Below, one piece after another: positions 1 to 8,111 of a DNA stretch of 64,000 nucleotides (the stretch's first letter is position 1; each line of letters starts with the position of its first letter). The DNA comes from Saliniramus sp050485405 (GTDB taxonomy: Bacteria > Pseudomonadota > Alphaproteobacteria > Rhizobiales > Beijerinckiaceae): NCBI GenBank assembly GCA_050485405.1, contig JBJHBI010000006.1, forward strand, positions 29,781-93,780, in the 5' to 3' direction. Made by a program: the position numbers and the translations under genes. The notes beneath the pieces are model-generated. The model was given only the letters and a program-made list of their open reading frames with translations. It ran no database searches and was not told the DNA's origin.

Positions 1-506
1 AGCCCTTCGCCGTGATCCTGCCCGACATGCTCTCGCGTGGCTGCATGAGCCAGATGCTCGCGGCTTATGACCGCCATGGCGGCAACATCATCGCGGTCGA
101 GGAAGTGCCCGAGGACGAGACCCACAAATACGGCATCGTCGCCGTGGACGAAGCCTATCGCGACGCGGATGCCGGGCGCACCTATCGGATCACCGGCATG
201 GTCGAGAAACCGCCCAAGGGCGAGGCGCCCTCCAATCTCATCATTTCCGGTCGCTATATCCTCCAGCCGGAGATCTTCGATCTGCTGGCCGATCAGGGGC
301 CCGGCGCCGGCAACGAGATCCAGCTCACCGATGCGATGAAACGTCTTTCCGAGCGGCAGGATTTCTACGCCATGCGCTATGACGGGCGCACTTTCGATAC
401 CGGCTCGAAGATCGGGTTTCTCGTCGCCAACCTGGCCTATGGGCTCGAGGACGAGACGCTCGGCCCGCAATTGCGCGCGGAGATCAAGGCGCTGCTGAAG
501 GGCTGA
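1..506 (+). CDS. galU: UTP--glucose-1-phosphate uridylyltransferase, C-terminal part
   Basis: This enzyme makes UDP-glucose from UTP and glucose-1-phosphate in the cytoplasm, supplying cell-surface polysaccharide and glycogen-type pathways. The window starts inside the gene; the frame runs from base 3 and leaves about 167 residues, a little over half of a usual ~295-residue GalU. Visible family segments are FAVILPDM at the window start, VEKPPKGEAPSNLIISGRYI in the middle, GNEIQLTDAMKRL, and FDTGSKIGFLVAN near the end. It converges on the peptidase gene with only six bases between stop codons. Identification is secure; the N-terminal nucleotide-binding motif is outside the window. Confidence 0.93.
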   Translation, partial: PFAVILPDMLSRGCMSQMLAAYDRHGGNIIAVEEVPEDETHKYGIVAVDEAYRDADAGRTYRITGMVEKPPKGEAPSNLIISGRYILQPEIFDLLADQGPGAGNEIQLTDAMKRLSERQDFYAMRYDGRTFDTGSKIGFLVANLAYGLEDETLGPQLRAEIKALLKG

Positions 507-512
507 GACGGC

Positions 513-2300
513 TTACTGCCGGACGGGCAGCGGCGCCACGGCGGGGCCGGAGAAGGCGCCGATACCCGGCCCAGGCACGGTCTCCTTCGCGAAGCCGAGG
601 GCGAGCCCCGCATCGCGCACGCCGACGAACCCGGCGGGCGCTTCCCGGCCCTGAGGCTTGGCCTGGGCGTAACGCACCGTTCCGTTGTTCACCACAGCGT
701 GGCGGACGGCATCGTCGACATGCGGCTCTTCCACGAACAGCACCCGCCAGCTCGCGCGCGGATCGCGGGCGGCGGCGACGAGATCGCGGGAGGCGGCGCT
801 GCGCCGGTTCGTCGACGCGGTTTCGGTAACGGCACGGCGCGGCGCGGGAATGGGTGCGTCGAGCGCAGCAACGGTGATCGGTTCTTCGATCGGTTCTTCG
901 CGGACTTCGTCAGTTGCGGCGGGCGCGTCCGCGGATTGCGCGATTTCGCCGCGCAGGCCGAGCTGGGCCAGCGGATCGGCGGCATCGCTCGCCGTGCCCG
1001 TGGCGGCGGGATCGGCGAAAGCGGTGACCAGCGTACCGATCGAATCGAAGGAGGCGGGCCGGCGCGGCGGGATCGGCATCGCGTCGAGGCTCGCAATGGA
1101 GGCCGGCAGGCCGCCGGTATCGCTTTGCTCGGCGATTCCGGTATCGATCACCCGACCCTCGGCGGCGTCGGCGGAGACGATCGCCTCGGGGCCCTGCTGC
1201 CAGACCATGGTCGGGCCGAGATTCTCCGGGCGCGGTGCGGGCAGAGGCGGCGCTTGCGCGACGGCGGTATTGCTTGCGGCCGCGGGTGCCTCGGGTGCCG
1301 GGCTGGCTGCAGCGGGACGGGGTGCGGGCGGCGGAGGCGGAGGCGCTTCCGGCAAGCTCGGCGCGATGTTCTGCGGGGCCTGCGGAGCTTGCGCGACAGC
1401 CACGGGCGGGGCCGGAGCGGGCGCCGGAGCCGGGGCGGGAGCGGCTCGCTGCGGACTCGGCGCAGGCGCGCGCGCGGGCAGCGCATCGGCTTCCGCCATA
1501 TCCGTTTCGCTCTCCTCGGGAATGCCGAACAACGCCCGCCAGAGGCTGCGCCGGCGCGTCGGAGCTTCGGCGACCTGCGTGCCGGTCTCGCCCATCACGG
1601 TTCCGCCGGCTGCGAGAATCTCCCGTCGCGCCTGATCGAACCCGGCCAGGGGCTTGCCGTCGGCGGGGATATGGACGGTGCGTTCGTCGGGGAAGAGGCC
1701 GACGAGCTGGCGGCGGTTCATGCGCGGCCAGTGCCGCACGCCGCCGGTATCGAGATGAACGAAGGGCGTGTTGGCGCGCGGATAGTAGCCCACACCGCCG
1801 CGCTGCATGCGCAGACCGATGGTGCGGATACGCTCGGCCGGCACGTCCGGAAGGTAGAAGTCCACGGCCCGCCCCAGCGTGTGCTGGCTGTTCTCCGCGA
1901 CGTTGCTCGAGCGCTGGCGCAGGGCCTGATTGGTCTGCGGTGCGCGATAGGCGGAAACCACATGGACGGGCTGGCGTGATCCGGTCGAACGATGGACCTC
2001 CCAGAGAAGGTCGTACAGGCGCGGATCCATCTCACGCGCTTCGTTGCGGCGCCAGTCGCGCATCACGTGATCGAGCTGGCGCAGGCCGCCTGCATCGTAG
2101 CGCCCATGGCGCCTGAACGTGACGCTCACCCGTTCGCCGGTATGCATCTGGATGATATCGAGAGTTCGGGTGTCGCCGTTGGCTACGGCATCCTGCGTGC
2201 CACGCGTCAGGGCCACGAGTACCACGAGTGACAGGGCCACCACCATGACGCGACGCGCGCCGATACGGCCGAGCAACGTTCTGATCCGCCCCGATACCAC
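513..2300 (-). CDS. DUF882 / M15-type peptidase with long proline-rich tail
   Basis: Probable periplasmic zinc peptidase acting on peptidoglycan (YcbK/MepK-like, DUF882). One N-terminal membrane or signal segment (VMVVALSLVVLVAL) precedes a catalytic domain of about 170 residues. That domain has the M15 zinc-ligand pattern SQHTLGRAVDFYL and a later FVHLDTGGVRHW segment, followed by the WPRMNRRQLVGLFPD strip typical of the family. About 370 residues rich in Pro and Ala follow, with P-A-P runs and no domain I recognise; many relatives are only ~180-500 residues. Start choice is uncertain: an in-frame TTG lies at 2345, but the GTG at 2300 has GGGAGG about 12 bases upstream. The tail may span the periplasm or bind the wall; that is inference. 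Confidence 0.8.
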   Translation of the reverse strand: MVSGRIRTLLGRIGARRVMVVALSLVVLVALTRGTQDAVANGDTRTLDIIQMHTGERVSVTFRRHGRYDAGGLRQLDHVMRDWRRNEAREMDPRLYDLLWEVHRSTGSRQPVHVVSAYRAPQTNQALRQRSSNVAENSQHTLGRAVDFYLPDVPAERIRTIGLRMQRGGVGYYPRANTPFVHLDTGGVRHWPRMNRRQLVGLFPDERTVHIPADGKPLAGFDQARREILAAGGTVMGETGTQVAEAPTRRRSLWRALFGIPEESETDMAEADALPARAPAPSPQRAAPAPAPAPAPAPPVAVAQAPQAPQNIAPSLPEAPPPPPPAPRPAAASPAPEAPAAASNTAVAQAPPLPAPRPENLGPTMVWQQGPEAIVSADAAEGRVIDTGIAEQSDTGGLPASIASLDAMPIPPRRPASFDSIGTLVTAFADPAATGTASDAADPLAQLGLRGEIAQSADAPAATDEVREEPIEEPITVAALDAPIPAPRRAVTETASTNRRSAASRDLVAAARDPRASWRVLFVEEPHVDDAVRHAVVNNGTVRYAQAKPQGREAPAGFVGVRDAGLALGFAKETVPGPGIGAFSGPAVAPLPVRQ

Positions 2301-2524
2301 GATCTCTACTCGCCTCCCGCCACCGGTCGTGCGCCACCCGAGCAAATCCGCGCACCCGATTCTGCTATTCCCGACATTCGAACGGAAACATTAACGCGAC
2401 GTAAACCGTGTGCAACCGGCGCATGGGGAATTCCCGTGCGGGCGCGCGTTCTTCATGCGCCTTGATAAGGCAAAGTTCAACCCCGGTCACGCCGTGCCGC
2501 ACAAACCGGTCCCATCCGGCCAAA

Positions 2525-2561
2525 AGACGAGGCGCCCGGCAGCGTCTAGCCGCCGGGCGCC
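2525..2561 (-). terminator. Probable rho-independent terminator of the repeat-protein gene
   Basis: Perfect 10-bp stem GGCGCCCGGC (2531-2540) with GCCGGGCGCC (2552-2561) and an 11-base loop. Read on the minus strand, the stem is followed by TCGTCTTTT, a T-rich run expected after a terminator. It lies about 90 bases past the stop codon of the gene at 2648-4096. A T-rich run follows only on the minus strand. Confidence 0.6.
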
Positions 2562-2599
2562 AGTAATCGGTGATCATGATTCATGTGCACGTATCCGGC

Positions 2600-2628
2600 G
2601 TCCCGGCGGCTCGAAATTGCGCCGGGAC
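2600..2628. repeat. Inverted repeat (9-bp stem) downstream of the repeat-protein gene
   Basis: GTCCCGGCG (2600-2608) pairs with CGCCGGGAC (2620-2628) around an 11-base loop. It sits directly after the stop codon at 2648, before the stronger terminator hairpin. No T-run follows on either strand, so it may be a 3'-end stabiliser rather than a terminator. Confidence 0.5.
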
Positions 2629-2647
2629 ACTTTGGATTCGGCTGTGA

Positions 2648-4096
2648 TCACGCCGCACGCTGATCGAAATTCGTGATCTCGATGCGACGCTCCCAGGTCT
2701 CCGTGATCACGATCGACTGCGGCAGGAAATCGCCGAGCTGAAGCTCGCGCACTGGGTCGGCAATATCCGCGATTACGGAATTCTCCGGCTCGGAAACCTC
2801 ATCGGGAGCATTCTCGTACTCGGCACTCTCGTACTCGGTGCTTTCATACTCGGCACTTTCGTACTCGGATTCATCGTACTCGGTGCTCTCATACTCGGCA
2901 TTGTCGTACTCGGCGGCGTCGTAGTCGTCGCTCACATCGTCGCCATTATCGTAATCGGCAGCCTCGTACTCGGCATTATCGTAGTCGGTATCGTGATGAT
3001 CGGCGCTATCGTACTCGGCAGGTGCCTCGCCATTCTCGGCGGGTGCCTGACCATGCTCGACCGGCGGCTGGGCATATTCCGCAGGCGCTTCATTCACCTG
3101 CTCCTCACCCTTGTCGAGCCCCACGACGGCCCTCTCCAGAGCCGGAGCCAGGACTTCGCCGAGCGGGGTACGCATCAGGTCGAGGAACGCATTCTTGAAA
3201 TCTTCGCCCTGGAGCGAGAACAGCTCCTGCGTGGCTTCGGTGACGTTGGCGGGCGCATCCATGGAGGCCAGCGTCCACCTCACGTCACGACCCAACGAGT
3301 GGGGTGCATGAGCCACGGCATTGAGGTTGTCGGCAACTTCATCGAACGGAAAATGCCCGCCCACGAAATCGGACTGGTTCTCCGGGGGCATCGTGGTGAG
3401 TTCGATGTCACCCTGGCCGGTGATCACGGCATTGATGTTGTTGATCTGACGCTCGGAAAGCTCACCCTGCTCGTTCAGATACCAGTCGTCGGAAGCGCTC
3501 CGGACGCCCTGAGGAGCCGGGGGCGCCTCAGTTGCAGGAGAGGACTCCTCCACACCTGCGGGAGGCGTCTGCTCCGTATATGCGGGAGGCGCCTGCTCGG
3601 TGTGAGCGGGATCCGACACGTTCTCGCTGTGATCCCCGACCGGCATGGTCGTCATATCGCCCTCACCCGAATCCACCCCGGAATCGTAGTGCGGTGGCTG
3701 CTGTCCGACCGGATTGCCATCGTTGGGGGAACTCGTCATGCCCGGGGAAGACATCAGCATCTGGAGCTGCCCCACGAGATTCGAAAGCGCTTGGATCGTT
3801 TCGAACATCGCCGACATCAACGGCATCATGTTGAAGCCGTTCATGCCGAAGCCATTCATGCCGAATGACTGGCCGCTTATGGGCGTCGGATTCATCGACG
3901 TCAGACCCATCTGCCCGGGGCTCGTGAGGGGACCCGGGACCATATTCATGACCTGAGGCGCGACCGCACCGAGATTGCCACCCCGATTACCCAGTCCCTG
4001 CCTGCTCATGGCCGATGAGAAGTCCGTCTCATCAGCCAGGCGCCTCGGTTGGCCAAAGGGCATCAAACCAAAATTGTTATTACCGATTCCCAACAT
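2648..4096 (-). CDS. Unrecognised Cys-free protein with acidic Tyr repeat tail
   Basis: I do not recognise this 482-residue protein. Layout: residues 1-120 rich in Gly, Asn, Met and Gln, with tandem FGMNGFGMNGFN and a short amphipathic stretch (MSAMFETIQALSNLVGQLQMLM region); 120-200 rich in Pro, Gln and Thr, with EQAPPAYTEQTPPA repeats; 200-330 a compact-looking segment with predicted helices (QELFSLQGEDFKNAFLDLM region); 360-428 about a dozen copies of a 5-residue acidic unit (ESAEY, ESTEY, DNAEY); then a 50-residue C-terminus (VRELQLGDFLPQSIVITETW). It has no cysteine, signal peptide or membrane helix. The start at 4096 is chosen because GAGGGAG lies 7 bases upstream; the ATG at 4114 would place that ribosome site inside the gene. 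The composition resembles secreted adhesive or harpin-like proteins, but no secretion genes are adjacent. Confidence 0.7.
   Translation of the reverse strand: MLGIGNNNFGLMPFGQPRRLADETDFSSAMSRQGLGNRGGNLGAVAPQVMNMVPGPLTSPGQMGLTSMNPTPISGQSFGMNGFGMNGFNMMPLMSAMFETIQALSNLVGQLQMLMSSPGMTSSPNDGNPVGQQPPHYDSGVDSGEGDMTTMPVGDHSENVSDPAHTEQAPPAYTEQTPPAGVEESSPATEAPPAPQGVRSASDDWYLNEQGELSERQINNINAVITGQGDIELTTMPPENQSDFVGGHFPFDEVADNLNAVAHAPHSLGRDVRWTLASMDAPANVTEATQELFSLQGEDFKNAFLDLMRTPLGEVLAPALERAVVGLDKGEEQVNEAPAEYAQPPVEHGQAPAENGEAPAEYDSADHHDTDYDNAEYEAADYDNGDDVSDDYDAAEYDNAEYESTEYDESEYESAEYESTEYESAEYENAPDEVSEPENSVIADIADPVRELQLGDFLPQSIVITETWERRIEITNFDQRAA
2813..3019 (-). repeat. 15-bp tandem coding repeat (E-S-A-E-Y units)
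   Basis: The coding strand carries repeated units of about 15 bp that translate to [E/D]-[S/N/A]-[A/T/E]-E-Y. On the plus strand they appear as recurring gtactcggcactttc-like blocks. Most units are 15 bp and vary mainly at the third residue, with irregular units at the N-terminal side (DNGDDVSDDY). The pattern indicates slippage or recombination growth of a coding minisatellite. It encodes residues ~360-428 of the preceding entry. Confidence 0.85.
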
Positions 4097-4176
4097 GACA
4101 CAACTCCCTCGCATTCAAAATATATGAACAAACCATTAGCAGGGATAATTCATACTTTCAATAGATACTACATAAT

Positions 4177-4204
4177 ATTATATTATCATTAAACATAATA
4201 ACAA
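4177..4204 (-). promoter_or_regulatory. Probable sigma-70 promoter of the repeat-protein gene
   Basis: On the minus strand TTGTTA (4204-4199) is followed, after 16 bases, by a consensus TATAAT (4182-4177). Transcription would start near 4170, leaving a ~74-base leader with a strong GAGGGAG ribosome site. The surrounding 4115-4215 is strikingly AT-rich against this GC-rich chromosome, which itself suggests a special promoter or xenogeneic-silencer target. Confidence 0.5.
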
Positions 4205-4364
4205 TGATAATTTTAGCAGAGAATGGGCATGAAAGGCGGTCGGGCGCAGGGCCCGAGAGGACGCCGCGCAGGAACGCCGCAAGCAACGCCACAAAGGGAC
4301 GCAGCAAGGGGGATGCCGGCGCTGGGGAGGTCGATCGGGCGGCAGTTTCGCGTACCGGCGCAGC

Positions 4365-6527
4365 TCAGACCAGAAAAGCGTCTTCATTCGCGCGGATGGA
4401 TGCGCGTGCGGCGAGATAGGCCGTGACGGCGCCGTCGCGCTCCAGACGCGGACTGACGAGGTCGCCCTGGACGTAGTGACAGCCCCACCGCATCAGCTGA
4501 TCGAACTGGGCCTGTCGCAAGATTCCGCTCGCAGCGCCCTGCAGGCCGAAACCGCGTGCGAGCGCGAGGATCGTCTGCGGCAGATCGGATTCGGCGCCGG
4601 GCCGGTCGATCCCGGCGATCAGCCCCTCCCCCATCCGCACCACATCCACCGGAAAGCGGCGCAGCTGGGTCAGCGAAGCGTGCCCCGAGCCGAAATCTTC
4701 CAGCGCGATGCGCATCCCCGCCTGCGACAGATAGGCGAGGCCGTTGCGGATCACGTCGGCGGAGCGATCGTGCAATGCCTGTTCGGGCAAAGCCAGCTCG
4801 ATATGGACCGGCAGAATGCCCGCATCCCGCAGGATCGTCTCGATCGCCATGGGACGCTGGGGATCACGCAGGATCGCGGCCGAGACCGGCAGGCTGAACA
4901 AGCCCGGCTCGTAACCTTGTGCGACGAGCCGCCCGCGCATGGCGATCACCTCGGCCAGCATCCGGTCGAACAATCTGCCGGCGAGGTTGCTCGCCTCGGC
5001 GACGGCGAACAGATCCCTGCCCGCCACCTCGCCATCGGCATGATGCCAGACCGGCACGACCGAGAAGCCCACGTGATGTCCGTCGGATGTCGCGATGAAC
5101 GGCGCGTAGGCCGAACGCAACGGCGCGGTCATGCCATCCTGCGCCGGGTCGCTGCCGCCGCAATCCGTTAGGAGCCGCTCCAGGTCGCGCGCGAGGCTGC
5201 GCTGGCGCAGGGCCTCCCGGCGCAACTCGCCGTCGAACACACGCCATGCGTCGCGCCCCTCGCCCTTGACGGCGTATAGCGCGGCATCGGCGCTGCGATA
5301 GAGATCGTCGGCCTCCGCCCCGTCACGCGGGCCGATCGCGGCGCCGATACTGACGGAGGGGTGATACTCGCGCCCCGCGAGATGCACCGGCGCGCGCAGC
5401 GCCCCGATCAACGCTTCGAGCCGTCCTTCGAGCGCCGCCCCGTCGCGGATATTCTCGATGATCAGCGCGAACTCGTCCCCGCCCAGACGCCCGGCGCAAT
5501 CGCGCCCGCCTTCCGTGGCGGCGAGCCTCTCGCCGATCGCCCGCAGCAACGCGTCGCCCGCCTCGTGGCCGAGCGTGTCGTTGACGTCCTTGAAACGGTC
5601 GAGATCGACACAGACGAGCGCGATACCGCCGCCCTCCTCCGCCTCGCCCGGATCCTCTGCGGCGAAAATGGCGTGGGCCTGAAGCGCGCCGCGCAATTGC
5701 TCGTGGAAATGGGTCCGGTTCGCCAGCCCGGTCAAACCGTCGTGCCGGGCGAGATGGGCGTTGCGGGCTTCGTCGCGAATGCGTTGCGACGCCTCGATCA
5801 CGGTGCCTTCATAGAAGGCCGGATTGCCGTTTGCATCGCGCACGACCCAGGCATTCTCCGAGACCCAGATCCGCCGGCGCGATCCCGTGGTGATCACTTC
5901 CGAGACGAAATCCGTGACTTCCCCATAGGTATCCATCAACCGCTTGAACTCGGCGCGTCGACCCGGCTCGACATACCATTCGTTGCCGATATCGCTCACC
6001 CGCGCGATCAGATCCTCCTCGCTCTCCATGCCGTTCAGCTTGACGAGAGCGGGATTGGCGCGCACCTGCGTGCCGTCGAGGCTCGACCGGTAGACGCCGA
6101 TCACGCTATTGCGGAAGAGACTGTCGCCGTCCCCCGCATCGAGCAGATCGCGATCCACCTGACGGCGCAACCAGTCCGGATCGCTGTAGAGGCGCAACTC
6201 CGCGCCGTCGGGAAGCGGATGGCGGGAAACATGTCGACGCGCGCCGACCCGTCCCAGGCCGATCGCCGCCTCGCGCGCATCGAGCGCGGCGCGGTCCTGA
6301 TCGCACTGATGCGGCGACCCCGCCCAGCCGAGAATCTCGATCGCGCGCTCGTTGCACAGAACCAGCCGGTCATCGGCGCCGATGACGATCACGCCCTGCG
6401 CCATCGAAAGCAGCAGATGCGGAAGGATCTCGTGCGGTGACGGTTCGGGCGCGCCCTCCGTCAGACGCGCTGCCTCCGCACCGTTATCCTGTTCGCAAGC
6501 GCCCGCCTGGATATGTGGGGCAGCCAT
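4365..6527 (-). CDS. PAS-GGDEF-EAL protein, probable diguanylate cyclase
   Basis: Cytoplasmic c-di-GMP signalling protein of 720 residues with no membrane segment. Order: PAS (~25-75, MAQGVIVIGADDRLVLCNERA), a second PAS (~140-250, GVYRSSLDGTQVRANPALVKLNG), GGDEF (~260-420) with an intact GRLGGDEFALI at ~349-353, then an EAL domain (~440-710). The GGDEF half keeps DGLTGLANR and DLDRFKDVND. The I-site position reads GGRD, not RxxD, so product inhibition is probably absent. The EAL half is degenerate: the EAL-motif stretch reads IELALPEQAL, the DDFG stretch reads EDFGSGHASL, and the usual AEGVE stretch reads GAASGI. It is probably a cyclase with an inactive, perhaps binding-only, EAL. The ATG at 6527 has GGAG nine bases upstream; an in-frame GTG at 6578 has none. 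Confidence 0.88.
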   Translation of the reverse strand: MAAPHIQAGACEQDNGAEAARLTEGAPEPSPHEILPHLLLSMAQGVIVIGADDRLVLCNERAIEILGWAGSPHQCDQDRAALDAREAAIGLGRVGARRHVSRHPLPDGAELRLYSDPDWLRRQVDRDLLDAGDGDSLFRNSVIGVYRSSLDGTQVRANPALVKLNGMESEEDLIARVSDIGNEWYVEPGRRAEFKRLMDTYGEVTDFVSEVITTGSRRRIWVSENAWVVRDANGNPAFYEGTVIEASQRIRDEARNAHLARHDGLTGLANRTHFHEQLRGALQAHAIFAAEDPGEAEEGGGIALVCVDLDRFKDVNDTLGHEAGDALLRAIGERLAATEGGRDCAGRLGGDEFALIIENIRDGAALEGRLEALIGALRAPVHLAGREYHPSVSIGAAIGPRDGAEADDLYRSADAALYAVKGEGRDAWRVFDGELRREALRQRSLARDLERLLTDCGGSDPAQDGMTAPLRSAYAPFIATSDGHHVGFSVVPVWHHADGEVAGRDLFAVAEASNLAGRLFDRMLAEVIAMRGRLVAQGYEPGLFSLPVSAAILRDPQRPMAIETILRDAGILPVHIELALPEQALHDRSADVIRNGLAYLSQAGMRIALEDFGSGHASLTQLRRFPVDVVRMGEGLIAGIDRPGAESDLPQTILALARGFGLQGAASGILRQAQFDQLMRWGCHYVQGDLVSPRLERDGAVTAYLAARASIRANEDAFLV

Positions 6528-6608
6528 TGGCTTCGACTCCGCAAGCACCGATCGGTCGGCTGGCGGACAATGTCCCACGGCAAAGGTTATAATCCTGTGA
6601 AGGCTTCC

Positions 6609-7112
6609 CTAGGGGAAAGAAGTATCCGCCTCCAGCCGCAGATGCAGGATCGGATAGGGGCGCCCGCAGGCATCGAGGCGCGAGCGCCCGGCGGGCGTGA
6701 AGCCGAGCCGCGCGTAGAATGCGCGTGCGGGCCAGTTCTGCTCGTTCACATCGACCCGCACCGCCCGTAGCCCGCCCGTCACGCCGCGCCATCCGGGCGG
6801 CTTGCGCGCATGCGCGACGAGCGCCCGCCCGATCCCGCGCCTGGCGTGATCGGGATGGACGAACAACGCCTCGATATGCTCCGCAGCCATCCCCATGAAG
6901 CCGAGCGGCTCGTCCCCCGCTCCTGCCGCGACGGATATGCGTGCACGCGGCAGATAACGCTCGCGTACGAGTTCGGCATAGAATTCCCGGTCGGCCGGCG
7001 CGATGAAATCATGCGTCGCCGCCACCGCCGCCTCCCAGATCGCAAACAGATCCTCCGTCTCACCCGGATACGCACGACGAATCCGCCCGACGGCTTTCTC
7101 TTGCGGCGTCAT
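6609..7112 (-). CDS. GNAT family N-acetyltransferase
   Basis: A 167-residue GCN5-type acetyltransferase that should move acetyl from acetyl-CoA to an unknown amine. The acetyl-CoA loop is visible as VHPDHARRGIGRALVAHA, preceded by the strand GFMGMAAEHIEALF and followed by VDVNEQNWPARAFYARLGFTPAGR, the usual motif B. The organisation resembles the YjaB-like group. The ATG at 7112 is chosen because it begins one base after the stop codon of the upstream methyltransferase gene; longer reading would overlap that gene. It is the last gene of a three-gene unit. Confidence 0.85.
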   Translation of the reverse strand: MTPQEKAVGRIRRAYPGETEDLFAIWEAAVAATHDFIAPADREFYAELVRERYLPRARISVAAGAGDEPLGFMGMAAEHIEALFVHPDHARRGIGRALVAHARKPPGWRGVTGGLRAVRVDVNEQNWPARAFYARLGFTPAGRSRLDACGRPYPILHLRLEADTSFP

Positions 7113-7113
7113 T

Positions 7114-7884
7114 TCAGGCCGCCCATCCGAAACCGGCCGTCTCGCCGCGATGCAGCGCCTCTGCCTGCGGCGTGAAGCCTCCGTCGTCGTCATGCAGGAC
7201 GAGCGGCGGGTTGATCCGCAGGGGCGTGCGCACCTCCTTGATCGCCGTGATCAGGATCCGCGTCGCCGACGCATCTGCGCGGGGCAGAACCGGCGTCAGC
7301 ACGATCGCACCCATCCGGGGCGTCAGTGCCGAGAGGCAGGAATCGAGCTTGTCGGCGCGCTGGATCAGCGCGAGCCGTCCGCGCGGGCGCAGAGCGCGTA
7401 TCGCGGCGGCGAACCAGCGCGCATGGCCGCCCTCCCCCGTCACATGCGCCCGCGCCCGCCCCGCATCCGGGGAAGCCTGCGCATCCCGCGCCTCGAAGAA
7501 GGGGGGATTGGTATAGAGACGGTCGATCCGGGCATGATCGAGGACCGGTCCGGCCAGAAGATCGGCGCAGACGACGAGGCTGTCACCGGCCCGCCCGTTT
7601 GCGATCACGTTGAGCCGGCACAGATCGGCCTGTTCGCGATCGCGCTCCACCATGACGAGGCGCGAGCCGTCGGCCACGCTCATCGCCATCAGCCCGACGG
7701 CGCCGCTCCCCGCTCCGAAATCCGCAATGGTTTCTCCGCGCGCCGGGGTGAGCGCGGTGGCGAGCAACACGGCATCGGTGCCGGCCCTGTGTCCGCGCGC
7801 GCTCTGGATCAGCCGGATGCGCCCGGAAAACAGCGTATCCTGCGAATAGGCGCCGGGTCCGGATGCCGTCATCGGGTGGTCCAT
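7114..7884 (-). CDS. tRNA1(Val) A37 N6-methyltransferase-like enzyme
   Basis: A 256-residue SAM-dependent methyltransferase of the TrmN6/YfiC type, expected to methylate N6 of adenine, probably in tRNA. The SAM-binding motif I is IADFGAGSGAVGLMAM and the N6-adenine catalytic motif IV is YTNPPFFEARD, which separates it from small-molecule methyltransferases. The N-terminal FSGRIRLIQSARGHRAGTDAVLLA block is characteristic of this group. The start overlaps the stop of the DUF2007 gene by one base and the end lies one base before the GNAT start, so the three are probably co-translated. Confidence 0.86.
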   Translation of the reverse strand: MDHPMTASGPGAYSQDTLFSGRIRLIQSARGHRAGTDAVLLATALTPARGETIADFGAGSGAVGLMAMSVADGSRLVMVERDREQADLCRLNVIANGRAGDSLVVCADLLAGPVLDHARIDRLYTNPPFFEARDAQASPDAGRARAHVTGEGGHARWFAAAIRALRPRGRLALIQRADKLDSCLSALTPRMGAIVLTPVLPRADASATRILITAIKEVRTPLRINPPLVLHDDDGGFTPQAEALHRGETAGFGWAA

Positions 7885-8111
7885 CAGGGTGGATCGCGCA
7901 ATTCGTCGGCGAGGCCAGCGGCGAGCAGCAGCCGGCGCGCACCATCCGCCTCGTCCTCCACCACGAGGAGGCGGCGGGGAATCGCTCCGATCGACCCTTC
8001 GAGCACGCTCATATGCGTATCGACGAGCAGGACGTTGAACCCCGCATCGGCGAGCAGGGATTCGGCATAGGAGAGCAGAACGGGATCATTGGCGCGAATC
8101 AGTTCGACCAT
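7884..8111 (-). CDS. DUF2007 family small protein
   Basis: A 75-residue protein of the DUF2007 family (putative signal-transducing protein). MVELIRANDPVLLSYAESLL matches the family opening, and GFNVLLVDTHMSV and RLLVVEDEADGARRLL follow the ferredoxin-like fold pattern. The ATG at 8111 has GGAG five bases upstream; the earlier ATG at 8126 has no such site and would add residues not usual for the family. First gene of the methyltransferase-GNAT unit and divergent from the polyprenyl synthase gene. Biological role unknown. Confidence 0.8.
   Translation of the reverse strand: MVELIRANDPVLLSYAESLLADAGFNVLLVDTHMSVLEGSIGAIPRRLLVVEDEADGARRLLLAAGLADELRDPP

Larger units (their letters stand above)
2301..2647. 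other. Intergenic region with two tandem hairpins
   Basis: No gene is supported in this ~350-base gap. It holds the promoter side of the minus-strand peptidase gene and two GC-rich hairpins (2531-2561 and 2600-2628) downstream of the repeat-protein gene that ends at 2648. Short open frames here have no recognisable content. Confidence 0.6.

Noticed and set aside
2813..3019. Repeats taken as a CRISPR array
   Set aside because: Units are 15 bp, contiguous, in frame and coding; there are no spacers.
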